NCBI GenBank assembly: GCA_036741695.1
Contig: DAINRU010000003.1
Location: forward strand, 62,001 to 126,000
Length of the DNA stretch: 64,000 nucleotides
Direction of reading: 5' to 3'
Source: JAFANK01 sp036741695
Lineage (GTDB): Bacteria > Vulcanimicrobiota > Vulcanimicrobiia > Eremiobacterales > Eremiobacteraceae
The translations under genes were made by a program, and so were the position numbers. Below the pieces are notes generated by a model. That model made no database searches, was not told where the DNA came from, and saw only the letters and a program-made list of their open reading frames with translations. Each line of letters starts with the position of its first letter. Position 1 is the stretch's first letter. Positions 30,315 through 38,995 of the stretch are shown in pieces.

Positions 30315-31076
30315 GTGTCGATGTCGCTTACGCAGAGTCAGATCGAGAAGAAGCTCAGCGATGAGAATCTCGACGAGTTGTTGGACTTGTGGCGGACCGA
30401 GCAAGGCGCCGAGAAGCGCCGTGACCTCGACCTGATAGCCGCGGCCATTCCGTTTTCCAAAGACGCGACTCTTCGTGTTCTAGATTTGTGTTGCGGTCCT
30501 GGGGACGTCGGGCGAGCCGTTCGTGCGCGCTATCCTAAGTCACGGATCGATTGCCTCGATCGCGACGTGTTCCTGATCTCGATATGCATAGCGACGAATC
30601 GCCGCGAAGGCGTTTCAGGTCAGAGTTTCGTACGCGACTTGTGGGACGCTGAGTGGAGCAGGGGCTTGGAATGTGACTACGATGTGGTCGTTACGGCCAA
30701 CGCATTTCATTGGCTCGACGCGCGCCGCGTTTGTGAAGTATTCAAAGATGTGTTCCGACTGCTCCGCCCCGGCGGTGTGTTTTTGTTCGTCGAGCCTGCC
30801 TGCAGCGAGCCGACGTTCGCCGCCGGATTCGCCGAGTGGAAGTCGCGGCAGCCGAGCCGTTACAGCCGAGAGAACTGGGAACGGTTCTGGAAACGGGCGA
30901 ACGAAATTCTTGGTTACGACCACACGAAGCTCTTGGGCTCGCGAGATGCGCATTTGATAGACGAAAGCATGCCGGTATCGGGTTGGGTCCGGGTATTGAA
31001 GAGCGCCGGTTTTGAGTCCATCGACGTGCTTCTCCGAGACGCCGACGAGGTGATGGTTGCTGCTGCCAAACTTTGA
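30315..31076 (+). CDS. Class I SAM-dependent methyltransferase
   Basis: 253 aa. Motif I LRVLDLCCGPGDVGRAVRARYP (about 52-73, E/D-x-G-x-G replaced by DLCCGPG), the acidic loop after strand 2 (CLDRDV), motif IV-like YDVVVTANAFHWL and motif VI LLRPGGVFLFVEP are all present. It resembles small-molecule methyltransferases of the UbiE/trans-aconitate type. The start is GTG 30315 or ATG 30321. The downstream gene begins inside its stop codon. It lies divergent to the ArsR operon. Confidence 0.85.
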   Translation: MSMSLTQSQIEKKLSDENLDELLDLWRTEQGAEKRRDLDLIAAAIPFSKDATLRVLDLCCGPGDVGRAVRARYPKSRIDCLDRDVFLISICIATNRREGVSGQSFVRDLWDAEWSRGLECDYDVVVTANAFHWLDARRVCEVFKDVFRLLRPGGVFLFVEPACSEPTFAAGFAEWKSRQPSRYSRENWERFWKRANEILGYDHTKLLGSRDAHLIDESMPVSGWVRVLKSAGFESIDVLLRDADEVMVAAAKL

Positions 31077-31477
31077 TGCTCATGTCTAAGAATATCGTCA
31101 TTGTCGTGCTTGCGCTTGCACTGATTGTAATAAGTATCTTGGCATGCCAACGCATCGCGCATCAGCCGACCGCGAGTCAGATCCTGACACCAAAGGTCTA
31201 TCCAACAACAATGTCTTGCCACCATTGCAAAATCATGCACCAGTCCCACGACCGATATGGTGCTGGGCAGTGGAACTTTGTCAGTCCTTATCTGCTCTGT
31301 TATAGCTATGACGAACACACCAAGGGTGTCGGGCTTCTTAAGGAATCTGGGCCTAGGCCCAAGGGTTCGTTTAGACTTGTCGGCGGCACTGGCGGGGTAA
31401 TGGATGCGGACTACCTTATTGAGGTTGACGTTCCAAGCAATACAGCAAACGCGCTCGTTTCAGGACTCCACCACTAA
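31076..31477 (+). CDS. Hypothetical lipoprotein-like or membrane-anchored protein
   Basis: 133 aa with an N-terminal hydrophobic helix (IVIVVLALALIVISILACQR). The ILAC before Cys could be a lipobox, giving a cell-envelope lipoprotein. The rest has a CHHC motif in TMSCHHCKIMHQSHDRYG and a glycine-rich C-terminal part (RLVGGTGGVMDADYLIEVDVPS), with no recognised domain. ATG 31076 overlaps the methyltransferase stop as TGATG; ATG 31082 is the alternative start. The CxxC/His cluster hints at metal or haem binding, but I would not claim it. Confidence 0.65.
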   Translation: MLMSKNIVIVVLALALIVISILACQRIAHQPTASQILTPKVYPTTMSCHHCKIMHQSHDRYGAGQWNFVSPYLLCYSYDEHTKGVGLLKESGPRPKGSFRLVGGTGGVMDADYLIEVDVPSNTANALVSGLHH

Positions 31478-31613
31478 GACGCGAGTGCGAAGGGGCTTCG
31501 GGTGGCATTGATCCCAATCTAGGATCCGGTCGCGCGCCCGACGTTGCGCGCCGCCGCGTGGCGACCACTAACTCAGAATCTGTTCCAAGATCGCGAGTCC
31601 GGTCGGCAAAGGA

Positions 31614-32468
31614 ATGTCTCCGGCTACTCTGAAGGATGTCGCATTGAATAGCTCGGAAACCAGCAAAACATCATATATCATCCGCGGCGGAGCTGCAGGA
31701 AGAGAAAGGCTGCGCGTCCTCGCCGGAATCCACCGGCTTTCGACGTTGAACCTGCTCCGACGTTCTGGCATTCAGCCCGGAATGGTATGCTTAGATGTTG
31801 GTTGTGGAGGCGGCGATGTATCAGTCGAGCTCGCGCGCCTCGTGGCCCCGAGCGGTAGGGTTGTCGCAATCGATCTAGATGAAGTCAAGATCGACATCGC
31901 GCGCGGCGAATCCGCGGCCCAGCACGTCTCAAACGTGGAATTTCGAGTCGCTAACCTTGAGGATTGCGTCCTCCGTGAGGAATTCGACGTCGTCCACGCG
32001 AGGTTTGTCCTCTCGCATTTGCGGAACCCAAATGAAGTCCTTACAAAGATCCGATCGGCTCTTAAACCCGGTGGAGTCGTCGTTGTTGCCGACACGAACT
32101 TTCATGGGCTATTTTCTCAACCCGAAAGTCCGGCTGTCCAGCGCTACGTCAAGCTCTACACAGAAACGCTTAAGCGCCGAAACGGCGACGCTGACATGGG
32201 TCTACGCTTGCCGGAGCTACTGTCCCAGGCCGGATTCGAGAATATCCACCTTAGCGTCGTCCAGCACGCGGGAATGAGTGGCGACACAAAGCTGATCACC
32301 CCGATGACCCTGGAGAATATAGCGGATGCGGTGATCGCCGAAGGCGTCGCGTCGCGCGACGACGTCGAAAGGATCCTGGTCGAGTTGTACGATTTTGTTC
32401 GCGATCCAAATACGGTGCTGAGCGGACCCCGCATCATTGAAACATGGGCGCGCCGGCCAGCCATCTGA
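31614..32468 (+). CDS. Class I SAM-dependent methyltransferase
   Basis: 284 aa. Motif I CLDVGCGGGDVSVELARLVAPSGRVVAIDLD is at about 60-90, the post-motif II region is VEFRVANLEDC, motif IV is FDVVHARFVLSHLRNPNEVLTKIRSALKPGGVVVVAD, and a lid of about 90 residues follows. The overall pattern resembles UbiE/COQ5-like or methyltransferase-25 proteins that act on small molecules. It is not a close duplicate of the methyltransferase at 30315. The gap before it (31478-31613) holds nothing I can identify; the gap after it carries repeat copies. Confidence 0.85.
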   Translation: MSPATLKDVALNSSETSKTSYIIRGGAAGRERLRVLAGIHRLSTLNLLRRSGIQPGMVCLDVGCGGGDVSVELARLVAPSGRVVAIDLDEVKIDIARGESAAQHVSNVEFRVANLEDCVLREEFDVVHARFVLSHLRNPNEVLTKIRSALKPGGVVVVADTNFHGLFSQPESPAVQRYVKLYTETLKRRNGDADMGLRLPELLSQAGFENIHLSVVQHAGMSGDTKLITPMTLENIADAVIAEGVASRDDVERILVELYDFVRDPNTVLSGPRIIETWARRPAI

Positions 32469-32766
32469 CACCATCCCCTGATCATCTGAATCGGTGTCTC
32501 AGGTGCCGGACATTCGCGCGTGTTTTCGACCGTTTCGAGGACAGCTCAGCCCTACAACTGCTTATCCTAAGTCGTAAGACGTTCGGCCGAACACACCGGA
32601 CGTTTGCGATCGAACCCTCGATTCTGAGTCGGACCGGCTCGGGCCGTAACCGCGGCAACGATTCGCGCGAGGGCCACGGCGCGAAGATGCGGCCGCGCCT
32701 CATGCCACAAGGCTTCGCGTACGCAAGGGGGCGGGGGCTGCACCGCTGGGAGCAAAATGAAGTGAG
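32469..32766. repeat. Intergenic gap with two CCGGACGTTT-family repeat copies
   Basis: CCGGACATTC at 32506-32515 is followed by a GTTTTCGA ... CGTTT segment that aligns without gaps to 48162-48199 (28 of 38 bases identical by hand). A second copy, CCGGACGTTT with GCGATCGAA after it, is at 32596-32605. No open frame with plausible protein features is seen here. Confidence 0.6.
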
Positions 32767-33360
32767 ATGAGAAAAATCTGCGTCTATATGTCGCTCAGCG
32801 TCGACGGCTACTTCGAGGGTCACGATCACGATCTCTCATGGCACAACGTGGACGATGAATTCAACAGATTCGCCGTGGAATTGTTGAGCGACGCCGACCT
32901 TTTTATCTACGGCCGGCGCATGTACGAATTGATGAAATCGTTTTGGCCTGGTGCGGCTGACGATGCGACGATGTCCAAGGAGAACCTCGAGATCGCCCGC
33001 TTGCTCAATCACACGCCGAAGATCGTTTATTCCAGGACGCTCGATCGAGTTGAAGAGAAAAAGAATTGGAAGAACGTGGAACTGAAGAGAGAGTTTGATC
33101 CGGAAGAGATTCGGCGGCTAAAGAATGGACCAGGAAAATCTATCTGGGTCGGCGGCTCGGAACTTGCCGTGATTTTTCTAAAAGCCGACCTGATTGACGA
33201 GTGTATCTTCATGATGACCCCCGTCGTCGTCGGTGCAGGCACACCAATATTCAAGGGTCTTGACCGCAGTCTCAGGCTGCAGCTGATTGGATCGCGAACA
33301 TTCAAATCTGGTAACGTGTTGCTAAGCTATAGGCCAGTTTACGGGCCGGCTGGTTCATGA
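32767..33360 (+). CDS. Dihydrofolate reductase-like (RibD C-terminal) protein
   Basis: 197 aa. MRKICVYMSLSVDGYFEGHDHD is the typical opening of the RibD_C/DHFR-like family, followed by LLSDADLFIYGRRMYELMKSFWP, then SIWVGGSELAVIFLKADLIDECIFMMTPVVVGAGTPIF and the closing beta strands. The family binds NAD(P)H and reduces pteridine- or pyrimidine-like substrates, but stand-alone members such as this are uncharacterised. It is not the essential folA type (no PW-loop). It lies in a gap-repeat-rich stretch and could be a mobile resistance-like gene; that is inference. Confidence 0.85.
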   Translation: MRKICVYMSLSVDGYFEGHDHDLSWHNVDDEFNRFAVELLSDADLFIYGRRMYELMKSFWPGAADDATMSKENLEIARLLNHTPKIVYSRTLDRVEEKKNWKNVELKREFDPEEIRRLKNGPGKSIWVGGSELAVIFLKADLIDECIFMMTPVVVGAGTPIFKGLDRSLRLQLIGSRTFKSGNVLLSYRPVYGPAGS

Positions 33361-33435
33361 CGATACCATTTAGGAACTTTGAGCACGAAAATATGCTCGC
33401 CTGTCCGGGGGCGCGACAACGTTCGCCTTGAGCCG

Positions 33436-33510
33436 ATTTACCTGGTCAAATGCCTTTTTGCCTCGCAACGATCTACAAAGACCTTCGACCGGCCATTCTG
33501 GGACAGCGAC
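33436..33510. repeat. Repeat block: ACCTGGTCAAATGCC box and inverted CTGTCCCAGAATG box
   Basis: 33436-33459 is identical over 24 bases to 37682-37705 (core ACCTGGTCAAATGCC then T5). 33487-33510 is the reverse complement, with one mismatch, of 37609-37632, and shares the GTCCCAGAATG core with 48455-48474. The two boxes thus recur together near 33.4 and 37.6 kb, in a different relative orientation. An in-frame reading across them exists but has no protein character. Confidence 0.75.
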
Positions 33511-33575
33511 ACCGCCGGTGAATCGCGTTACGGACGCGAGAGGCGCGAGGTTGGCAGCGCCGAAGCGGCGCGTCG

Positions 33576-34058
33576 ATGCCGGATTTCACGATTTCTCCGT
33601 TCGGTGAATCTGACCGTGGGTGGCTGACTGCATTCATCAACGAGCATTGGAGCGGTCCGTTTATAGTCACCCGCGGCGCCAAGCACTTTCCTGCCTCGCT
33701 TGAGGGTTTTGCGGCGCGTCGAGGCGATACCGTTGTCGGTGTCGTCACGTATCGTTTCGGACCCGAAGGCATGGAAATGGTCACTCTGAATAGCCTGGAT
33801 ACCGGTGGCGGGGTCGGCACTGCACTGGTCGACGCTGTCCGGGCGATCGCGCGCGCACGCAGCGTTCCGGTGTGGCTGATCACCACGAACGACAACTTGC
33901 GTGCGCTGCGCTTTTATCAGAAGCGAGGCTTCACGCTGCGGGCCCTGCGTCCCAATGCGCTTGCCGTCAGCCGCGCGCTCAAGCCGGAGATCTGGACGAT
34001 TGGGCAGGATGGTATTCCACTTCGCGACGAGATCGAACTCGAGCTCGCGCAACCATGA
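33576..34058 (+). CDS. GNAT N-acetyltransferase
   Basis: 160 aa. It has the GNAT fold: MPDFTISPFGESDRGWLTAFINEHW, the strand DTVVGVVTYRFGPEGMEMVTLNSL, the CoA loop DTGGGVGTALVDAVRAIARARSV (G-G-G-V-G-T in place of R/Q-G-x-G-A/I), and the C-terminal VWLITTNDNLRALRFYQKRGFTLRALRP. Acceptor unknown. The codon use is GC-rich like the core genome, unlike the ArsR/SRPBCC pair. The start ATG 33576 fits the family N-terminus. Confidence 0.88.
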   Translation: MPDFTISPFGESDRGWLTAFINEHWSGPFIVTRGAKHFPASLEGFAARRGDTVVGVVTYRFGPEGMEMVTLNSLDTGGGVGTALVDAVRAIARARSVPVWLITTNDNLRALRFYQKRGFTLRALRPNALAVSRALKPEIWTIGQDGIPLRDEIELELAQP

Positions 34059-34105
34059 TCCTCGCGTCCAAAGAGGATCACAGCGTCAACACAAAGTGAA
34101 TAGAC

Positions 34106-34528
34106 ATGCTTGATGTGCGCCCTGCGTCGGAGCTTTCGCTGTTCCGGCTCTACTTGCTTCGAGCGATGTACTTGCTCATTGGGTTGGCTCAGGGGAGTCA
34201 AACCTGGCTAGCCATTATCCACCATATTAGGCCGTGGAATTTTTGGCACGGCGTCGGGATGTGCTTTCTCGGCGCGCTTACCGCGCTCTCGCTATTGGGA
34301 GTTCGGTATCCAGTCAAAATGCTGCCGCTTCTAATCTTCGAGCTTGCGTGGAAACTATTATGGACCATCACGATATGGCTGCCGCTCTGGCTCACGCACC
34401 ACATCGATGCGGACACCGCCGATAATTCCTTCTCGATTTTCTTGGGTGTAGTTCTTGTGCCACTCGTTCTACCGTGGGGGTACATGTGGAAAAACTACGT
34501 GACGGCGCCAGCCGACCGGTGGAAATAA
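34106..34528 (+). CDS. Hypothetical four-helix membrane protein
   Basis: 140 aa with four hydrophobic segments: about 14-35 (LYLLRAMYLLIGLAQGSQTWLA), 45-65 (NFWHGVGMCFLGALTALSLLGV), 70-95 (MLPLLIFELAWKLLWTITIWLPLW), and 112-132 (IFLGVVLVPLVLPWGYMWKNYV). I do not recognise the family with confidence; short tetraspan proteins like this often accompany accessory gene clusters. It follows the GNAT gene by 47 bases in the same direction. Confidence 0.7.
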   Translation: MLDVRPASELSLFRLYLLRAMYLLIGLAQGSQTWLAIIHHIRPWNFWHGVGMCFLGALTALSLLGVRYPVKMLPLLIFELAWKLLWTITIWLPLWLTHHIDADTADNSFSIFLGVVLVPLVLPWGYMWKNYVTAPADRWK

Positions 34529-34783
34529 CGAGACGGACTTTTGCGTTCGAATTTGAGCTCAGCCCCTGAAGTGTCGAGATAATGTGCGGGTTCGGGCCAG
34601 TCTTGTCGATCTCGATCCCTTGAGGATCACTGACCGCAATGTCCGGTGTGCGAGCGCCGAATCGGGCCACCTATGGAAATCGGCGGGGTATATCTCCAAA
34701 GAGACGTTTCGTGCTTCGCTACTTACTGAGCGTGGCGAGACCAAGAAGGTTTTCCCCAATGCGCAAAAGGAACGCGTAGAACC
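34529..34783. repeat. Intergenic gap with degenerate repeat copies
   Basis: ACGGACTTTTGCGTTCGAAT at 34532-34551 resembles the repeat at 37450. On the minus strand ACACCGGACATTGCGG (near 34631-34649) is another variant of the CCGGACGTTT family. No gene is seen in this gap. Confidence 0.45.
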
Positions 34784-35182
34784 ATGTCTACCAAGCTCTG
34801 GGCGCGGATTTTCGGCCTGTGGATTCTGCTGGCGGTCGTTGGGATGGTCGCTAACCGCCAAAACACCATCGACGTCATGAGCGGGTTCTTTGCGAGCGCG
34901 GCATTGATGTGGACCGTGGGTGTCTTCACAACGCTCATCGGCATTGTCATGGTCGTCACGCACAACCGCTGGTCGGGCGGTGCGCTACCGTTTATCGTGA
35001 CCCTCTACGGCTGGATCGTGCTCGTCAAAGGTTTGACCTTCGTGTGGCTGCCGGCCTCGGCGGAACAGGCGTTTTACAACTCGCTGCACTTCAGCCAATA
35101 CTTCTATTTCTATTTCATCGTTTCGCTAGCGATGGGCGCGTACTTGACCTATGGCGGATTCAAAAATAATCCATTGCGATGA
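34784..35182 (+). CDS. Hypothetical tetraspan membrane protein
   Basis: 132 aa with four hydrophobic segments (about 8-23, 32-60, 67-88 and 100-125), short loops and a charged start (MSTKLWARIFGLWILLAVVG). No enzymatic motifs. Its size and layout match small uncharacterised integral membrane proteins. It is unrelated in sequence to the neighbour at 34106. ATG 34784 follows AAAAGGAACGCGTAGAACC, where AAGGAA is an acceptable ribosome-binding site. Confidence 0.72.
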   Translation: MSTKLWARIFGLWILLAVVGMVANRQNTIDVMSGFFASAALMWTVGVFTTLIGIVMVVTHNRWSGGALPFIVTLYGWIVLVKGLTFVWLPASAEQAFYNSLHFSQYFYFYFIVSLAMGAYLTYGGFKNNPLR

Positions 35183-35537
35183 GCTCAGGTGCCTGCGCGT
35201 CAGGAAAGGAAATCGCGGCTTAGCCGCCTCGCGACCTCGCGCCGGGGAGGGGCCTCATTTTGCGCGGCTTAACTCCTATCCCGCCTCGCCGCCGTTTAAA
35301 AAGGCATTTAACTGACAGACACGCTAGCACTGCGGTGAAGAGCTCTGGCTGAAATGTCGGGGCACTTTGTTTTCTTCGCGCCGCAAAATGACCCTGTCTC
35401 CTTGCGGCGACCGCAACAACGGGCAAAATTGAGGCTAACCTAAGGTTGCCGCCAAGCCTTGAGGGTATAACCTTGGCGATGAAACTCATCTTTGTGAAAG
35501 GGAAACATTTCGTGGCAACAAGTCGGTCTGCTTGCAA
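35183..35537. other. Intergenic gap with an inverted AAATGCC-T5 box
   Basis: Minus-strand reading of 35309-35298 gives AAATGCCTTTTT, the core of the box at 33447 and 37693. The rest (35183-35537) shows no convincing gene; the minus-strand open frame covering it has no protein-like features. Confidence 0.4.
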
Positions 35538-35954
35538 TCAAGCGGGCGAATGGCGTGAGATGTTGCCGCATGCTACGTAGATATTGAGTTGCGCGGGCGA
35601 CTTGTGAATGTTCACCGACGTGCCGGCAACCGTGGCTTCGCTGATCGGAACGTTGAGGATCGTTTCCGAGAAGCCGTGCACGACGTTGGTCAGCGGGAAC
35701 TTTACGGCGCCCGGATTCTTGCAGCTGCCCGCGTGGATGTGAGCGGGCTCGTCCGCGCTCGCCCCTTCCTTGGTGATGTTGATGGTCACTTTGGTCTCCG
35801 AGCCCATGGCTTGGAACGTGATCGTGCCGCTCTGGGAGGAAGCACCCGTGTGCTCGATATTGTAGACTTTCGTCAAGTTGCTGCTCGCGCTGACGGCGAT
35901 CATGCTGGCGTTGGCAATGACAAGCGCCGCGAACCCATAGAAGAGCTTGCGCAT
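35538..35954 (-). CDS. Secreted CHRD-like beta-sandwich protein
   Basis: 138 aa with a signal peptide (MRKLFYGFAALVIANASMIAVSA). The mature part, TKVYNIEHTGASSQSGTITFQAMGSETKVTINITKEGASADEPAHIHAGSC then PLTNVVHGFSETILNVPISE and INVHKSPAQLNIYVACGNI-type residues, looks like the CHRD/Cu-Zn-SOD-like secreted fold (HIHxGxC, INIHxSP, YVACGxI). It lacks the full copper-zinc ligand set of superoxide dismutase, so a structural or binding role is more likely. A clear ribosome-binding AAGGAGAA precedes ATG 35954. Confidence 0.75.
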   Translation of the reverse strand: MRKLFYGFAALVIANASMIAVSASSNLTKVYNIEHTGASSQSGTITFQAMGSETKVTINITKEGASADEPAHIHAGSCKNPGAVKFPLTNVVHGFSETILNVPISEATVAGTSVNIHKSPAQLNIYVACGNISRHSPA

Positions 35955-36559
35955 ACGTTCTCCTTTTCCCGAACGTCGCTCGGGGCACTACAGTGGTCGG
36001 ACGTACGATTTCGCCGAAGCGTTCAAATGAATGCAGCCTCGGGACGGATGCTTTGGTGCCCGCCGACGTTCGCGACCGGGGCGGAGGCGGCCTTCGTCCG
36101 CCGAGCACATAGGCATTTCTACAATCGGAAATCGTGACTCGGCGTCAGTGGTCCTAGCGTACGGACCGGACGTTTTGCGATTCGGCCACCGGACGTTTGC
36201 GTTCGCGAATCAGGATGCAGTGTTAGTGATCAGCCGGCGCTCCTAGTAGGCGAATCGCAGCGCCGCGAATGGGCTTGATTTGACAACTTAGGCGCTGCTT
36301 AGGTCTTAGGATTGCAGCTGCGAATTTGTAAGCAAACGTCCGATATTCAATACGAGACGTCCAGTATTCTACGCGCCAGCAGCTTAGTTCGCAACCCAAT
36401 TCGACGGATACTCACGGCGTCCTGGAATCTTGAGTGTGAGGTTAATGCGTTTTCCTGCGACTGATGCTGTCGAATTCCTTATGGGTGGCGAAGCGGAGAA
36501 GATCCTGAGTGCAACATCCGGTTTCGCGAATGACTTTCTACGTTAGAGAACGTCGTTCG
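35955..36559. repeat. Long non-coding gap rich in repeat copies
   Basis: Two direct CCGGACGTTT copies lie at 36166 and 36189, spaced by 13 bases. Two inverted relatives lie at 36334-36365, where AAACGTCCGATATTC is followed 22 bases later by AGACGTCCAGTATTC, a tandem direct pair. I see no gene on either strand, although 36509-36559 is an in-frame GTG-started extension of the following lipoprotein gene that I do not accept. Confidence 0.6.
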
Positions 36560-37435
36560 ATGAGCCGATCGGTCGTCATCCTTTGGATGGCATGCATCGT
36601 TGCGTGCGTCGCCTTCGGCGGCTGTGCGCGAGGCTCGCGGGGCTCGTGGGCCTCGCAAGGCGAAGCCGCCCTGACGGAGAGCGGGAATTCTTATCCTTCA
36701 CCGATATCGTCTGAAGCGGCGGCAAGGCTCATCGCGCTCGCGCCGAGGTTGGGGAAGAATTCGTTTGGGGCCGGCGTCGATGTGACCGTCTTCAGACCTT
36801 CCTGGCTTTTAGGCGAAGCGCGCGTCGTCGACGAGACGCTTTACGTCACGTACAACACTGAACAGTCTCCCTATCAGGAAATCGCGAGCCTTGTGCGGGG
36901 CGTTCTCCATCCGATTTGGCTGCCCCGCGGCTATTATGCTTTGTCTTTTAGAAACGGTAACAGACTGATCTCGGCGGTTCTCCCCAGCGGTGCGCGAGAT
37001 TGGTACGAGCTCAGAGCGGGAGAGGCGATTTTGACAAACGCGCCTTCCCTCCCGGCGTACGGCGTTCCGCCGCACGTGCTCGCTGACGGCGATTCGTGCG
37101 CTGACGGGTTGGTGGGAAGTGGGAGCGCACTCGACGAGTTGCGGGCGCACCACCGGGTCAGCATCCTCACATCCGTTGCGATCTCGCGGGCGACCGGCGG
37201 CACGCTCGCGCGCGCCATCGAGGTGTATTGCGATCACTTCCACGGGGCGAACTATGCAACACTCGACAGTCCGGGCATCATCATGCAGCTCGACGGTGAT
37301 GGTGCGACGCTCGTGGGGAACGGCTGGATCCAAGCGGCGAGCGAACGTCATTTGCTGATAACGGAGCGCGATGGTCTCATGGTAGAAGTTATTGCTGCCA
37401 AGATACGGGACGTTTCGCGCGTTGACAATCAATGA
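36560..37435 (+). CDS. Hypothetical lipoprotein
   Basis: 291 aa from ATG 36560. A signal segment (SVVILWMACIVACVAFGGCAR) carries a clear lipobox AFGGC. The mature protein has two similar halves, each with a beta-rich pattern (YHVTYNT-like, TLYVTYNTEQSPYQEIASLVRG; RISILTSVAISRATGGTLARAIEVYCDHF). I see no catalytic motif and no family name. It resembles secreted phage- or plasmid-type and uncharacterised envelope lipoproteins only in general terms. The GTG at 36509 is in frame but lies upstream of a weaker ribosome-binding context. Confidence 0.6.
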   Translation: MSRSVVILWMACIVACVAFGGCARGSRGSWASQGEAALTESGNSYPSPISSEAAARLIALAPRLGKNSFGAGVDVTVFRPSWLLGEARVVDETLYVTYNTEQSPYQEIASLVRGVLHPIWLPRGYYALSFRNGNRLISAVLPSGARDWYELRAGEAILTNAPSLPAYGVPPHVLADGDSCADGLVGSGSALDELRAHHRVSILTSVAISRATGGTLARAIEVYCDHFHGANYATLDSPGIIMQLDGDGATLVGNGWIQAASERHLLITERDGLMVEVIAAKIRDVSRVDNQ

Positions 37436-37787
37436 TCGTGAAAGAATCATCGGACGTTTGAGTTTGAATTTTGCGCGGCCAGTTGAATTCAATTGTCCGG
37501 CAAATACGCCGTAGACCGGCAAACACGACTGTATGTTTTAAATTGCCGTCGATCAAAATACCCGGTCACCGGACGTTTTGAATCGCGCTTCAGGATCAGC
37601 AGGCCGCGGTCGCTGTCCCAGAATGCCCGGTCGGATATGGCGAGCGGCGGTGCACGCGGGATAACGTTCGCATGCAGCGCAATTTACCTGGTCAAATGCC
37701 TTTTTACACCGTCGCAAGACAAAAAAGCCCCTGCCTGGAAACCCCCGGTCTCGGCAAAACGCTGTCCAGCGATCGAACTTCTCGGAC
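37436..37787. repeat. Repeat block with 64-bp element copy 1 and ACCTGGTCAAATGCC box
   Basis: CGGACGTTT near 37451 is preceded by ATGATCGTGAAAGAA, matching the ATGATCGTGAACGAA before the copy at 48389. A 64-bp unit at 37569-37632 (CCGGACGTTT at its left end, CTGTCCCAGAATGCCCGGTC at its right) aligns without gaps to 48411-48474, 51 of 64 identical by hand. The box at 37682-37705 equals 33436-33459. Open frames here are antisense-type and unconvincing. Confidence 0.75.
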
Positions 37788-38642
37788 TCAGGCTGAGGAG
37801 TTGACTTGTCCTTCGACATAGATCACCTTCCTAGCGATGCTTTCGCTTATCGGGTGTCTAGCTCCGGTGGGGGTCACTCCAACATCGCCGTCGACTTTTG
37901 CCCTTAAGACCTCCAGCGGGAACCGTGTTTGAACAAACTTAGGCCCTCTTAGAATCTCTTTCTCGTATGAACGATCCGATGCGCCGCCCACTCCTTTATC
38001 GTATCTCCGTCGAACGTACCACGCGCCAACATCAGCGGCCTGAAGCGGTGTAACAATCTTGTCATTATGAAAATCAGGCGTCGTCTGTTGTAACGAAGGG
38101 AATTTCTTGGCGAGGTAGGTAGGCGCGGCAGCAGCTAATTGGTGGAATAAACCTGCAACGCGGTGTGCGTCTACGTCGTGTTCGTCGAAAACGATACTAA
38201 TTTCGTCGTCGTATCCTTTCTTGGCCGCGTGAAACATTAGGCCAATGCGAAGGAATTGCAATTTGAAGAGATACGGGTCCGCGTAGTCCTGAACGCCAAA
38301 GTCAAGTAGGCGGTATTTTCGGGCCACATTGACCGCGTACTCCCAAGCGTCTTGCCATAGGACAACAGCTGTGCCGAAGAGCACGTGCTTGTTAATGATC
38401 TTGGCACACGTTTCAAGGAAATCATCGGTTTGATCGCGTTTCCAACCTCCAAAGACTCCGGTGCCACGAAGCGCTTCACGCATATGCACGTATGGAACGC
38501 CGTGGCGCTTCAAGTGCTCACCCCACTCATCGCAAAATGCGCTCCATTGCCGTGCTTCGGCTATGTAGCCAGCCAGCACCATAACAGAGGAGCTAGGGTC
38601 ATTAACCTTGCCGCTGTCGTCAATATAGGCGATACGTAACAT
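37788..38642 (-). CDS. DUF3800 domain protein
   Basis: 284 aa from ATG 38642. It opens MLRIAYIDDSGKVND, the DUF3800 signature (Y-I/L-D-D/E-S-G), then VMVLAGYIAEARQWSAFCDEWGEHL, and later the acidic ISIVFDEHDVDAH and a C-terminal LQAADVGAWYVRRRYD. Conserved Asp/Glu residues suggest a metal-dependent nuclease-like fold (RNase H-like), a family found in defence islands and accessory gene clusters, but no activity is established. It sits beside a divergent gene remnant and the repeat family, as mobile accessory genes often do. Confidence 0.82.
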   Translation of the reverse strand: MLRIAYIDDSGKVNDPSSSVMVLAGYIAEARQWSAFCDEWGEHLKRHGVPYVHMREALRGTGVFGGWKRDQTDDFLETCAKIINKHVLFGTAVVLWQDAWEYAVNVARKYRLLDFGVQDYADPYLFKLQFLRIGLMFHAAKKGYDDEISIVFDEHDVDAHRVAGLFHQLAAAAPTYLAKKFPSLQQTTPDFHNDKIVTPLQAADVGAWYVRRRYDKGVGGASDRSYEKEILRGPKFVQTRFPLEVLRAKVDGDVGVTPTGARHPISESIARKVIYVEGQVNSSA

Positions 38643-38764
38643 TTTCGATCTATTCGACGCGGCGGCCGCGGCCTGCTTCAACCATTCACGATTCGCGACG
38701 ATCTACGCGAGCGCGTTAGACGCGCGGGAGAGCTTCGTACTGGCGTCGTCGAAGTGTTTGCCCG

Positions 38765-38995
38765 ATGGGACCAAATCTGATCTTTGACAAGTCCTTCCTG
38801 CAGTCGCTTAACCGCGAGGCTCTATTCGAGCTGACTTTGTGGTTTAGGCATTACGCTTTGCGCAGGAAGTATCCGAAGGCAAGGCTCCCGCTCGGCCGAG
38901 TGCATTTTGCGATGAAGGGCCTCGGGGAGCGATCAGCCCCACTCAATGGCAAACGCTTCAGGCCGCGGCAGGTTCTCCTGGCTATGCGGGTCTGA
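38765..38995 (+). pseudogene. N-terminal remnant of an uncharacterised conserved protein
   Basis: 76 codons starting MGPNLIFDKSFLQSLNREALF. I recall this exact style of opening (MGPNLIFDKSxLQSL) from longer uncharacterised proteins of about 200 aa or more, so this is likely a truncated or decayed copy. After residue 25 the reading turns arginine-rich and featureless. A stop-free frame from 38848 to 39054 has a hydrophobic tail (GLIGLGILVVAVLMF) but no start. The gene is divergent from DUF3800. Confidence in decay is moderate. Confidence 0.5.

Noticed and set aside
32469..37787. Integron cassette array
   Set aside because: Small single genes fit, but orientation is mixed, I see no attC-like RYYYAAC/GTTRRRY pairs, and no integrase is present.
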